Position numbers and translations under genes: made by a program. DNA of 43,110 nucleotides from Cognatiyoonia sp965661665 (GTDB lineage: Bacteria > Pseudomonadota > Alphaproteobacteria > Rhodobacterales > Rhodobacteraceae). Shown in pieces: positions 17,348 to 25,230 of this stretch (within the stretch, counting starts at the first letter, position 1; each line of letters begins with the position of its first letter). The stretch lies in NCBI RefSeq assembly GCF_965661665.1, contig NZ_CBFIEO010000019.1, positions 1-43,110 of the forward strand. Reading direction: 5' to 3'. The notes beneath the pieces are model-generated. The model made no database searches. It had not been told where the DNA came from and saw only the letters and a list, made by a program, of their open reading frames with translations.

Positions 17348-17953
17348 ATGTCGGAACGAACTGGTATTTTTGCGGGGGACAACCCGTTTGAGCTCGCGCG
17401 GTCTTGGTTGTCGGAGGCTGAGGCGTTGGAGCCGAATGATCCGAACGCCGTGTCGCTGGCGTCAGTGGATGAAAGCGGGATGCCCAACGTCCGCGTGGTT
17501 TTGCTGAAATCGATCGAGGATGATGCGTTTGTCATCTACACAAATTACACAAGTGCTAAGGGCCGTGAAATTCTGGGGTCGGGGAAAGCTGCGTTTGTGA
17601 TGCATTGGAAATCATTACGTCGGCAAGTCCGCGTGCGCGGTTTGGTTAAGCGGGAAGATGGCGAAATCGCCGACACCTACTACAAAAGCAGGCCGCTTGA
17701 GAGCCGTTATGGGGCGTGGGCCTCGCGTCAGTCACAACCGCTTGGATCAAGAGATGAGTTGATGGCCGAACACGCCAAAGTGCAAGAACGCCTTAGCAAC
17801 GATCCGGATCGACCTCCCTTTTGGGGCGGGCTACGTATCATCCCGGTGGAAATGGAGTTTTGGGCCGATGGGGAGTATCGACTGCATGACAGATTTAAGT
17901 GGGAACGTGCAACACTCGACACCAATTGGAAAATTTCGCGTCTATTTCCCTAA
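17348..17953 (+). CDS. pdxH: Pyridoxine/pyridoxamine 5'-phosphate oxidase
   Basis: PdxH uses FMN and O2 to make pyridoxal phosphate. The 201-residue split-barrel protein shows LASVDESGMPNVRVVLLK (residues 38-55), FYTNY-type FVIYTNYTSAKGREI, the FMN-contact HWKSLRRQVRVRG, SRYGAWASRQSQPL, and the C-terminal RLHDRFKWER with W.ISRLFP. The ATG at 17348 has AGGGG seven bases upstream. An FNR-like box lies 52 bases before the start. PLP made here serves enzymes such as the aminotransferase in the neighbouring run, but no specific link is shown. Confidence 0.95.
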   Translation: MSERTGIFAGDNPFELARSWLSEAEALEPNDPNAVSLASVDESGMPNVRVVLLKSIEDDAFVIYTNYTSAKGREILGSGKAAFVMHWKSLRRQVRVRGLVKREDGEIADTYYKSRPLESRYGAWASRQSQPLGSRDELMAEHAKVQERLSNDPDRPPFWGGLRIIPVEMEFWADGEYRLHDRFKWERATLDTNWKISRLFP

Positions 17954-17994
17954 AAAGGGGTTGGTTTTTCCCATGTGTTAACTGTAGCGTATCG

Positions 17995-18023
17995 GGGTTA
18001 GACAGTTAGTAGACTGACAACCC
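17995..18023 (+). other. Hairpin in the 5' leader of the cold-shock gene
   Basis: GGGTT-aga-CAGT-tagtag-ACTG-ac-AACCC can fold into a two-part stem. It lies 47 bases before the cold-shock gene start. Leaders of cold-shock mRNAs are often structured, so it may be a temperature-dependent element. It has no T tract and is not a terminator. It is a weak call from base pairing alone. Confidence 0.3.
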
Positions 18024-18070
18024 ACTCAAACCTTGCTCGGCACGACCGCGCACCCACAAAAGAGCGCTTA

Positions 18071-18589
18071 ATGACCACTGACGACACGAACCAGGTGAAT
18101 GGCCAAATCAAATGGTTTGACCCTGCGAAAGGTTTTGGATTCGTCGTGTCAGATGAAGCCGGTCCAGACATTCTCTTGCATGCCAATGTTCTACGGAATT
18201 TTGGGCAGGGGTCTGTCTCTGATGGGTCGCGGATCGAGATTGTTGTTCAGCGCACTAATCGTGGCCTGCAGGCGGTTGAAATCGTCTCAATCCAGCCGCC
18301 GGAAGATGATGGCACTCCACCGCTCGGCGACATGCAGGAAGTGACCGCAGAAGAAATCGCGGCGAGCCCTGTGCATCCAGCGCGGGTGAAATGGTTCGAT
18401 GAGGGCAAGGGTTTTGGTTTCGCGAATGTCTTTGGCGATGACCGCGATGTCTTCTTGCATATCGAAGTACTACGTCGTTCTGGTTTAGCTGATCTTGCAA
18501 CAGGCGAAGCGATCGCAATGCGCATGATGAATGGCAATCGTGGGATGATGGCGATTGATATTCTGAGCTGGGAATCTGCCGCCAAATGA
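18071..18589 (+). CDS. Protein with two cold-shock domains
   Basis: This 172-residue nucleic-acid-binding protein carries two cold-shock domains joined by an acidic linker. Domain one (about 10-75) has RNP1 KGFGFV at 20-25 and RNP2 DILLH at 33-37. Domain two (about 103-168) has KGFGFA at 113-118 and DVFLH at 126-130. Two-domain Csp proteins of this size are typical of alphaproteobacteria, for example Caulobacter CspC/CspD, and act as RNA chaperones in cold or stationary phase. Its stop overlaps the DUF192 gene start by four bases (ATGA). Confidence 0.93.
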   Translation: MTTDDTNQVNGQIKWFDPAKGFGFVVSDEAGPDILLHANVLRNFGQGSVSDGSRIEIVVQRTNRGLQAVEIVSIQPPEDDGTPPLGDMQEVTAEEIAASPVHPARVKWFDEGKGFGFANVFGDDRDVFLHIEVLRRSGLADLATGEAIAMRMMNGNRGMMAIDILSWESAAK

Positions 18590-19059
18590 CGCGCGCGGCG
18601 TCGTTCGCAGTAATCTTTTATTTATCGTTACTTGGGCCAGCGGCCTCTGCTGCCTGTTCAGACGATCGCGTTACAGTCTTTGGGGACTGGGGTATGGCAC
18701 GGTTTACGGTGCAAGTCGCCGATGACGCGGCCGAACGCAGTCAGGGTCTGATGTTTATAGAACAGATGCCAACACTCGAAGGTATGCTCTTTGTTTATGA
18801 GCGGCCACAGCGTGTGGCGTTCTGGATGCGCAACACGCTTATCCCTCTCGATATGATATTTGTCGAACCGGATGGTGTGATTTCCAAGATCCATAAAGAA
18901 GCAGTGCCGCTTGATGAGACAGGGATCCCAGGCGGTGACAATGTCCAGTATGTGTTGGAAATCAATGGTGGGCTGAGCGATCGGCTGGGCATCAGCGTAG
19001 GTGACATTCTCCAGCATCCATTTATCGGCCCCGGCGCTGCGAAACCTTGCGCAAATTAA
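18586..19059 (+). CDS. Secreted DUF192 protein
   Basis: This 157-residue protein begins with a signal peptide (hydrophobic residues about 6-20, likely cleavage after AASA). The rest is a DUF192 domain with the family pattern ERSQGLMFIEQMP, GMLFVYERPQRVAFWMRNTLIPLDMIF and VLEINGGLSDRLGI. The family has no firmly established function; it is a small periplasmic beta-rich fold. It overlaps the cold-shock gene by four bases, so the two are cotranscribed. Confidence 0.92.
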   Translation: MTRAASFAVIFYLSLLGPAASAACSDDRVTVFGDWGMARFTVQVADDAAERSQGLMFIEQMPTLEGMLFVYERPQRVAFWMRNTLIPLDMIFVEPDGVISKIHKEAVPLDETGIPGGDNVQYVLEINGGLSDRLGISVGDILQHPFIGPGAAKPCAN

Positions 19060-19111
19060 ACGCGATTAGGGTCTTTTCAAATCAGTTTCGTGAGCGTAGA
19101 TAAGCGTCGAT

Positions 19112-19188
19112 CGGGGCATAGCGCAGCCTGGTAGCGCATCTGTTTTGGGAACAGAGGGTCGGGAGTTCGAATCTCTCTGCCCCGACCA
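19112..19188 (+). tRNA. tRNA-Pro (anticodon UGG)
   Basis: The 77-base sequence folds as a cloverleaf. The acceptor stem is CGGGGCA/TGCCCCG. The anticodon stem TCTGT/ACAGA has the loop TTTGGGA, anticodon TGG. The T-arm loop is TTCGAAT, the discriminator is A and CCA is encoded. It is followed directly by a strong terminator. Pro tRNA genes are common integration sites, but no integrase is seen. Confidence 0.96.
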
Positions 19189-19189
19189 T

Positions 19190-19225
19190 AAAAAAACGGT
19201 AGGCCAAATGGCCTGCCGTTTTTTT
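19190..19225. terminator. Terminator behind tRNA-Pro
   Basis: A ten-pair stem (ACGGTAGGCC with GGCCTGCCGT, one G-T wobble), loop AAAT, runs into seven T residues at 19219-19225. Six or more A residues precede it, so it could also work on the other strand. Confidence 0.92.
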
Positions 19226-19801
19226 GTGATTACGGTGGATGTGGCAACGCTTTGACGCAGCGGGTAGCGGCGTCTTCGTGTGTCGTAACTCGTGTGACCG
19301 TGGCTAAATGAACACGTGTGTCCGGCTCGACAAAATTTGGAACCATGTCTGTGTGACGTCGTTAAGCAGTGTTAAGGGCGGTGGAATTCTTCACTCAAAA
19401 CCTCAGCAAGATTTGCCAAGGTGCCGTGATTATTCGGATTCTTCTTATTCAACGATCGGATGATCACTGTGGACATCGATGTTGAGGAATCGGCAATTGT
19501 AAAAGCGGGGCCTGACTTCGCCAGTCGTCAACTTAAAAAACCCAATATTTAGTAAAGAAACCCGTTGACCCACTAGGTGTAGTTGTTCCAAGTTGTGCAG
19601 GCTGGCGCGGACAACACTACATGTGGTGTCAGCACGGGGATTGACAAACACAACCAGCGTATCGCGCCGGACGACCTGCTTGTAGCGGGCCGCTAAAGAT
19701 TTGTCTCAATCGTGGTACCGCATAGCAATGTTGAGGGCGCACTGCTGTGCGCAGACTGATTTAAAAGTGCCGCAACGACGGCGATGACAGGGGCAGACGC
19801 G
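19226..19801. other. 576-base gap between tRNA-Pro and nrdJ, no recognised gene
   Basis: No reading frame here is convincing. A 68-codon minus-strand frame from a GTG at 19651 to 19445 resembles nothing I know and has no clear ribosome site. A TTGACA at 19641-19646 has no good -10 at 17 bases. A palindrome like an NrdR box is at 19614-19629. The gap lies just behind a tRNA gene and may hold an old integration scar or a long nrdJ leader; neither is shown. Confidence 0.4.
19614..19629 (+). promoter_or_regulatory. Possible NrdR box upstream of nrdJ
   Basis: ACACTACATGTGGTGT is nearly palindromic and agrees at most positions with the NrdR consensus acaCwAtATaTwGtgt, which controls ribonucleotide reductase genes. 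It lies 173 bases before the nrdJ ATG. NrdR boxes normally come in pairs about three helical turns apart, and I found no good second copy, so confidence is low. Confidence 0.35.
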
Positions 19802-22800
19802 ATGAAGATTGAACGTAACTTCACCACTTCCGGTAAAGATGCATACGATGGTTTGGACTTCTCCAACACCAGTTCCGAGATTCGGAACCCAGATGGAACC
19901 ATTGTGTTCAAACTGGACGACTGTGAAATTCCAACATCTTGGAGCCAAGTAGCGAGCGACGTCATCGCGCAGAAGTATTTCCGGAAAGCAGGCGTCCCGT
20001 CAGTTCTGAAGAAAGTGAAAGAGAAGGGTGTGCCGGAGTTCCTGTGGCGATCCGAGCCGGATGAAGGCGCCGAGATGGGTGGGGAAACATCTGCAAAGCA
20101 GGTTTTCGACCGTTTGGCCGGCGCTTGGGCTTACTGGGGCTGGAAAGGCGGCTATTTCTCCACGGAAGAGGACGCGCGCACCTATTTTGACGAAATGCGC
20201 CACATGCTGGCCACTCAGCGCGCCGCGCCAAACTCCCCACAGTGGTTTAACACTGGCCTGCACTGGGCCTATGGCATCGACGGTCCTGCACAGGGGCACC
20301 ACTATGTCGATTACAAGACAGGTGACCTGACGAAATCAAAGTCCTCTTACGAGCATCCACAGCCGCATGCTTGCTTTATCCAATCCGTCTCTGACGACTT
20401 GGTCAACGATGGCGGCATCATGGACCTCTGGGTCCGCGAAGCACGTCTGTTTAAATACGGTTCCGGTACGGGCACCAACTTCTCCTCCCTCCGTGGTGAG
20501 GGAGAGCCGCTCTCGGGCGGTGGAAAATCCTCCGGCTTGATGGGGTTCTTGAAAATTGGTGACCGCGCAGCGGGCGCGATCAAATCTGGCGGCACGACAC
20601 GTCGCGCGGCGAAAATGGTCATCGTCGATGCCGATCACCCAGACATCGAAGAATTCATCGACTGGAAGGTGATTGAAGAGCAGAAAGTCGCATCCATTGT
20701 CGCAGGCTCCAAGATGCACGAGCAAAAGCTAAATGGCATTTTTGCGGCGATCAAATCATGGGATGGTGTGGAAGCAGACGCTTATGATCCGAAGATAAAC
20801 AAATCTTTGAGGACAGCGATCCGAGAAGCCAAAAAGGTTGCGATCCCAGAGACATATGTGAAGCGTGTTCTGGATTACGCCAAGCAAGGCCACACCAGCA
20901 TTGAATTCCCGACATATGACACAGATTGGGACTCAGAGGCTTACTCCTCCGTGTCCGGCCAGAATTCCAACAACTCCATCCGCGTCACCGATGCTTTCTT
21001 GAAGGCTGTCGAGGATGACGCTGACTGGCACCTGCGCAACCGCAAAAACGGCGAAGTGGCCCGGACCATCAAAGCCCGTAATCTGTGGGCCAAGGTGGGC
21101 CACGCCGCTTGGGCCTGTGCAGATCCGGGCATTCAGTACCACGATACGGTCAACGCATGGCACACATGCCCAGAAGACGGTGAGATTCGCGGCTCAAACC
21201 CTTGTTCTGAATACATGTTCTTGGATGATACAGCGTGCAACCTTGCCTCCATGAACCTGCTGACGTTCTACAAGGACGGTGAGTTCCAAGTCGAAGACTA
21301 CATGCACGCCACACGTCTGTGGACAGTGACACTCGAAATCTCCGTTATGATGGCGCAGTTCCCATCGAAAGAGATCGCGCAGCGGTCCTATGACTTCCGC
21401 ACCTTGGGCCTAGGCTATGCCAACATCGGCGGTTTGTTGATGAACATGGGTTTCGGCTATGACAGCGACGAAGGCCGCGCGATGGGCGCCGCTTTGACGG
21501 CGATCATGTCGGGCGTATCCTACGCAACCTCCGCTGAGATGGCGAGCGAGCTTGGCGCGTTTCCTGGATACAAGAAAAACGCTAAGCACATGCTGCGCGT
21601 CATCGAAAATCACCGCACGGCGGCGCAAGGCAAGATAACTGGCTATAAGAAACTGGCAGTGAAGCCCGTGGCCTTGGACCATGCGAATTGCCCTGACCCA
21701 CGACTGGTCGATCTGGCGATGTCGAGCTGGGATGAGGCGCTGGAGCTTGGCAAAAAGCATGGCTACCGCAACGCGCAGGTCTCCGTTATCGCGCCAACAG
21801 GCACGATTGGTCTCGTCATGGACTGCGACACCACGGGGATCGAGCCGGATTTCGCGCTAGTGAAGTTCAAGAAACTCGCTGGTGGTGGTTACTTCAAGAT
21901 CATCAACCAATCTGTTCCAGCAGCCCTTGAAAAGCTGGGCTATGGCTCCGCGCAGATCGAAGAGATCATCGCCTACGCTGTGGGCCACGGCTCCTTAGGT
22001 CAAGCGCCAGCCATCAACCACACATCCCTGATCGGACATGGGTTTGGTCAAGCTGAGATTGACAAAGTAGAGGCAGCACTCGCCTCTGCCTTCGATATTC
22101 GCTTTGTCTTCAACCAGTGGACGCTGGGCGAAGAGTTCTGCACCAAATCCTTGGGCATCCCGGCGGAGAAGCTGAACGATCCAACCTTCGACCTGCTGCG
22201 TCACCTTGGATACTCGAAGCAGGACATTGATGCCGCCAACGACCACGTCTGCGGCACCATGACCCTCGAAGGTGCGCCGTTCCTGCAGGAAGAGCACTTG
22301 AATGTCTTCGATTGTGCGAACCCATGCGGCAAGAAAGGCAAGCGCTTTCTCAGCGTCGACAGCCACATCACCATGATGGCGGCGGCGCAATCCTTCATCT
22401 CCGGCGCGATCTCAAAAACGATCAACATGCCGAACGATGCGACAATTGAGGATTGCCAGAAAGCATACGAGTTGAGCTGGTCCTTGGGCATCAAGGCCAA
22501 CGCGCTCTACCGTGATGGTTCCAAATTGTCCCAGCCATTGGCCGCAGCGCTTGTGGAGGATGACGACGAAGCCGCTGAAGTGCTCGAAACAGGCTCTCCG
22601 CAGGAGAAGGCAGCAGTTCTGGCCGAGAAGGTGGTTGAAAAGATCATCGTTAAAGAAGTCATGCGCGAGCAAGAGCGTGAAAAGATGCCAGAGCGTCGTA
22701 AAGGTTACACGCAAAAAGCCATCGTGGGAGGTCACAAAGTCTACCTCCGTACAGGTGAATATGAAGACGGCAAGCTGGGCGAAATCTTCATCGACATGCA

Positions 22801-23458
22801 CAAAGAGGGCGCGGGCTTCCGTGCAATGATGAACAACTTCGCCATCGCGGTGTCTGTCGGTCTTCAGTACGGCGTGCCGCTCGAAGAGTTTGTTGACGCC
22901 TTCACCTTCACCAAGTTCGAGCCAGCTGGCATGGTCCAAGGCAACGACAGCATCAAGAATGCGACGTCGATCCTCGACTACATCTTCCGCGAATTGGCGG
23001 TGTCCTACCTCGACCGCACCGATCTGGCACATGTGAAGCCCGAAGGCGCAGCCTTCGATGACATTGGACGCGGTGAGGAAGAGGGTGTCAGCAACGTGCA
23101 AGCACCTTCGGAGACGGCTGCAACACGGTCGCTGGAAGTCTTGAAGCAAATCAGCTCCACCGGTTACTTGCGCAAGCGGATGCCACAAGAGCTGGTCGTG
23201 CTGAACGGCGGACAGGGTGCGAGAGCCCTCTCGACTGGAACGGATCCGATGGGCGCACTGCAAACGTTGGTGCCTGAGGTGACTGAGACGGCAATGTCCA
23301 CTGGCACCATCACCTCCACCGGCATCTCCGCCCGCGATAAGGCGAAGATGCAGGGGTACGAGGGAGACCCATGTGGTGAATGCGGGAACTACACATTGGT
23401 GCGCAACGGCACCTGCATGAAGTGCAACACCTGCGGTGGAACGTCAGGCTGTAGCTAA
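19802..23458 (+). CDS. nrdJ: Adenosylcobalamin-dependent ribonucleotide reductase (class II)
   Basis: NrdJ reduces ribonucleotides to deoxyribonucleotides using adenosylcobalamin instead of an O2-made radical. The 1218-residue length fits the long alphaproteobacterial form. Landmarks are NSPQWFNTG near 138, FKYGSGTGTNFSSLRG near 220, NPCSEYMFLDDTACNLASMN near 466, VIAPTGTIGLVMDCDTTG near 660 and the C-terminal zinc-type cysteines CGECGNYTLVRNGTCMKCNTCGG. The ATG at 19802 (MKIERNFT) is preferred over one six codons earlier because orthologues begin that way and GGGG lies about ten bases before it. No nrdA/B or nrdD/G is seen here. The cob genes at the right end fit the need for B12. Confidence 0.96.
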   Translation: MKIERNFTTSGKDAYDGLDFSNTSSEIRNPDGTIVFKLDDCEIPTSWSQVASDVIAQKYFRKAGVPSVLKKVKEKGVPEFLWRSEPDEGAEMGGETSAKQVFDRLAGAWAYWGWKGGYFSTEEDARTYFDEMRHMLATQRAAPNSPQWFNTGLHWAYGIDGPAQGHHYVDYKTGDLTKSKSSYEHPQPHACFIQSVSDDLVNDGGIMDLWVREARLFKYGSGTGTNFSSLRGEGEPLSGGGKSSGLMGFLKIGDRAAGAIKSGGTTRRAAKMVIVDADHPDIEEFIDWKVIEEQKVASIVAGSKMHEQKLNGIFAAIKSWDGVEADAYDPKINKSLRTAIREAKKVAIPETYVKRVLDYAKQGHTSIEFPTYDTDWDSEAYSSVSGQNSNNSIRVTDAFLKAVEDDADWHLRNRKNGEVARTIKARNLWAKVGHAAWACADPGIQYHDTVNAWHTCPEDGEIRGSNPCSEYMFLDDTACNLASMNLLTFYKDGEFQVEDYMHATRLWTVTLEISVMMAQFPSKEIAQRSYDFRTLGLGYANIGGLLMNMGFGYDSDEGRAMGAALTAIMSGVSYATSAEMASELGAFPGYKKNAKHMLRVIENHRTAAQGKITGYKKLAVKPVALDHANCPDPRLVDLAMSSWDEALELGKKHGYRNAQVSVIAPTGTIGLVMDCDTTGIEPDFALVKFKKLAGGGYFKIINQSVPAALEKLGYGSAQIEEIIAYAVGHGSLGQAPAINHTSLIGHGFGQAEIDKVEAALASAFDIRFVFNQWTLGEEFCTKSLGIPAEKLNDPTFDLLRHLGYSKQDIDAANDHVCGTMTLEGAPFLQEEHLNVFDCANPCGKKGKRFLSVDSHITMMAAAQSFISGAISKTINMPNDATIEDCQKAYELSWSLGIKANALYRDGSKLSQPLAAALVEDDDEAAEVLETGSPQEKAAVLAEKVVEKIIVKEVMREQEREKMPERRKGYTQKAIVGGHKVYLRTGEYEDGKLGEIFIDMHKEGAGFRAMMNNFAIAVSVGLQYGVPLEEFVDAFTFTKFEPAGMVQGNDSIKNATSILDYIFRELAVSYLDRTDLAHVKPEGAAFDDIGRGEEEGVSNVQAPSETAATRSLEVLKQISSTGYLRKRMPQELVVLNGGQGARALSTGTDPMGALQTLVPEVTETAMSTGTITSTGISARDKAKMQGYEGDPCGECGNYTLVRNGTCMKCNTCGGTSGCS

Positions 23459-23515
23459 GAGAATCCGGGGCGGGTGTGCTCGCCCCCGGGCGCGGTTCGG
23501 GCCGCAGGCAAAAAA

Positions 23516-23974
23516 CTACGAGCGGTATAATACGAGCCCGAAAAGCGAGACTATAAAGGGGGACTTTGGTCCCCCTCCTTTTTTGCTGCGGCGGGCAAAA
23601 AACACCGGATTATGGGTCTGGCGCCAGATATTAAAGACATTGCGGCATGTGACCGGTCGCCCCAAAAGAAATTCGGCGGCAAACATATTGGCGGAAAAGA
23701 GCGCCGTGGCTTTGAAAATGGTGCGGCTGATTTCCCTCGTTTTGGGAGTTGTGTCAAACAGGCCATCCTCCAACCCGATGGCGCAATTTACGAAGGCGAA
23801 GGCGGCTTGGCTTGCAGCGGTGTCGTGGAAGGCTTGAACCACGTCATAAACCACCGAAGTCGCATCAGGATGTGCAGCGGCGAGAAGGCGTTCTGCAAAG
23901 AATTCTTCGATCTCAGAATAGAGTGTGGTCAAGCGCGAGAGCTCGTATAGTTTCAATACGAAAATCAATCGCAT
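23516..23974 (-). CDS. Hypothetical protein
   Basis: This 152-codon frame starts MRLIFVLKLYELSRLTTLYSE and has the composition of a real helical protein in its first 110 residues (EEFFAERLLAAAHPDATSVVYDVVQAF, then KATALFSANMFAAEFLLG). I do not recognise the family. Its last 25 codons run through the nrdJ terminator and read as basic, low-information sequence, so the true end may lie earlier or the gene may be damaged. It converges on nrdJ. The opposing frames over the same interval look like shadows. Confidence 0.45.
   Translation of the reverse strand: MRLIFVLKLYELSRLTTLYSEIEEFFAERLLAAAHPDATSVVYDVVQAFHDTAASQAAFAFVNCAIGLEDGLFDTTPKTREISRTIFKATALFSANMFAAEFLLGRPVTCRNVFNIWRQTHNPVFFARRSKKGGGPKSPFIVSLFGLVLYRS
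23526..23584 (+). terminator. nrdJ terminator, with an exact TATAAT just upstream
   Basis: GGGGGAC (23558-23564), loop TTTG, GTCCCCC (23569-23575), then TCCTTTTTT form a strong plus-strand terminator 100 bases after nrdJ. A TATAAT at 23526-23531 lies just before it; without a clear -35 it may be chance, or it may start a transcript of about 45 bases ending at this terminator. Confidence 0.75.
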
Positions 23975-24040
23975 GCCATTTGTGGAATTCTGGATCGTTT
24001 GTTTCGAAAATGGAAACTATGGGCAGATTGGTACCGATGC

Positions 24041-24090
24041 GTCTGGGGCGCTGCCCCGGAACCCGAGGTATTTTATGCGAAAGAGGGGCG
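24041..24090. repeat. Rhodobacteraceae-type dispersed intergenic element
   Basis: GGGGC-GCT-GCCCC (24045-24057) followed by GGAACCCGAGGTATTTT and AAAGAG has the shape of a short GC-rich palindromic element with a CCCGnGGTATTTT tail that I recall as very frequent between genes in Rhodobacteraceae genomes. Only this copy was noticed in the window. Identity rests on memory of the pattern. Confidence 0.5.
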
Positions 24091-24215
24091 AAAATTTTGC
24101 AAAAATTGAAGGGAAATTGCTTGGAGTTGCTATGCGACACAGGCTGAGGAGCCGATGATCGCGCGAAAGACGGCCCCCTTTATGGTGCCTGGCGCCCCAC
24201 TGAAGGGGCCTGCAT

Positions 24216-24635
24216 TTACCTTTTAATGTCGAAGTCAGGCTCGGCGAGGGTGAAGCCCGAAAATTCAAATCCAGGGGAGACTGTGCAGCCCACCAAAGTC
24301 CATGCGCCGGTGGTCCGTGCCGATTGCCAATGCTTTGTCGGCACCATGAGTTGCGGGTGTTGGCCATTGGTGAGGTCGGGGCCAAGGATATGGTCATGGG
24401 CAGGGCCATCAGCGGTTTCGGCCATTGAGAGGATCAGCGGTGCGCCAGCGTAGTAGTGCCAGATTTCAACCGCGTCGACGGTGTGCCAATGGCTTTTCTC
24501 GCCTTCTGCCAAGAGGAAATAGATGCAGGTGCCAACAGAACGGCCTGCGTTGTCCGCTTGCCACGTTTGCCGGTAGTGGCCGCCTTCGGGGTGCGGGGAC
24601 AGGTTGAGCTGCGCGATAATTTCTTCAGCCGTCAT
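24216..24635 (-). CDS. Cupin-fold DUF985 protein
   Basis: This 139-residue protein has the Cupin_5/DUF985 pattern: LNLSPHPEGGHYRQTW near residue 10, TCIYFLLAEGEKSHWHTVDAVEIWHYYAG near 36-64 with cupin metal-type His/Glu residues, and VGCTVSPGFEFSGFTLAEP at the end. The function is unknown; some members are sugar-epimerase-like. The ATG at 24635-24633 is chosen because the conserved domain begins right after it; the upstream frame is antisense to GNAT sequence. It overlaps the GNAT gene by 11 bases. Confidence 0.9.
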   Translation of the reverse strand: MTAEEIIAQLNLSPHPEGGHYRQTWQADNAGRSVGTCIYFLLAEGEKSHWHTVDAVEIWHYYAGAPLILSMAETADGPAHDHILGPDLTNGQHPQLMVPTKHWQSARTTGAWTLVGCTVSPGFEFSGFTLAEPDFDIKR

Positions 24636-25230
24636 CGCTTTGCTTTCTGATGAGGGGCAGATGCGGCGCAGCGGTTTCGGCAAAGAGACTGCCACGCGGA
24701 TCATCGAAGAGTTCGACACAGCGTTTGACCGCCTTGAACCCATGGCGCTGATAGAAAGCCAGTGCGTGCGGTGAATCGAGCGTGCAAGTGTGCAGGGTGA
24801 ACCTGTTGATCGGCCGCGAAAAGGCACGGGTCTGAGCCAGGGCCATCATCGCGGGGCCGAACCCTTTGCCCGTGGCGGAGGGGACGAGGCCGAAGAAGGC
24901 AAGCTCGCAGTCAGGGGCATCGCGAAAGTCAATCTCGACGAGGCCAATGGGCGTTTCGTTTTCACTGAACACCCATGTTTCGACGTCTGGATGGGTCAGG
25001 ATTGCGGTAAGGTCGGTGTCCGAGAGTTTCAGGCGTGACACCCAGAGCCAATCTTCGCCAATGGCGCGGAAGAGGGCGCGGTAATCCACGACGGAAAGCC
25101 GTTTACGGGTTGCCGTGACCGTCGCGGGGAAGTCAGCCGTGAGATCGGGCTGCGGCGTTGTCATCTCTAGATGAGTGACGACCGCCGCGATCTGTCCGTT
25201 TGGGACGTCGTGAAAGCCCGATGTGAGCAT
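24625..25230 (-). CDS. GNAT-family N-acetyltransferase
   Basis: This 201-residue protein has the acetyl-CoA-binding signature in its middle (LAFFGLVPSATGKGFGPAMMA, near residues 112-132) and the C-terminal HALAFYQRHGFKAV. The start MLTSGFHDVPNG at 25230 shares one base with the eno stop (TAATG), which supports it; a second ATG lies 22 codons on (MTTPQP). The substrate is unknown. It is in the eno transcript direction, followed by the cupin gene. Confidence 0.88.
   Translation of the reverse strand: MLTSGFHDVPNGQIAAVVTHLEMTTPQPDLTADFPATVTATRKRLSVVDYRALFRAIGEDWLWVSRLKLSDTDLTAILTHPDVETWVFSENETPIGLVEIDFRDAPDCELAFFGLVPSATGKGFGPAMMALAQTRAFSRPINRFTLHTCTLDSPHALAFYQRHGFKAVKRCVELFDDPRGSLFAETAAPHLPLIRKQSDDG

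Noticed and set aside
19445..19651. 68-codon minus-strand frame between tRNA-Pro and nrdJ
   Set aside because: GTG start, no ribosome site, no recognisable family, and too short to support by itself.
19802..23458. Cobalamin riboswitch controlling nrdJ
   Set aside because: No B12-box-like sequence seen in the leader, and such switches normally control the B12-independent reductases instead.
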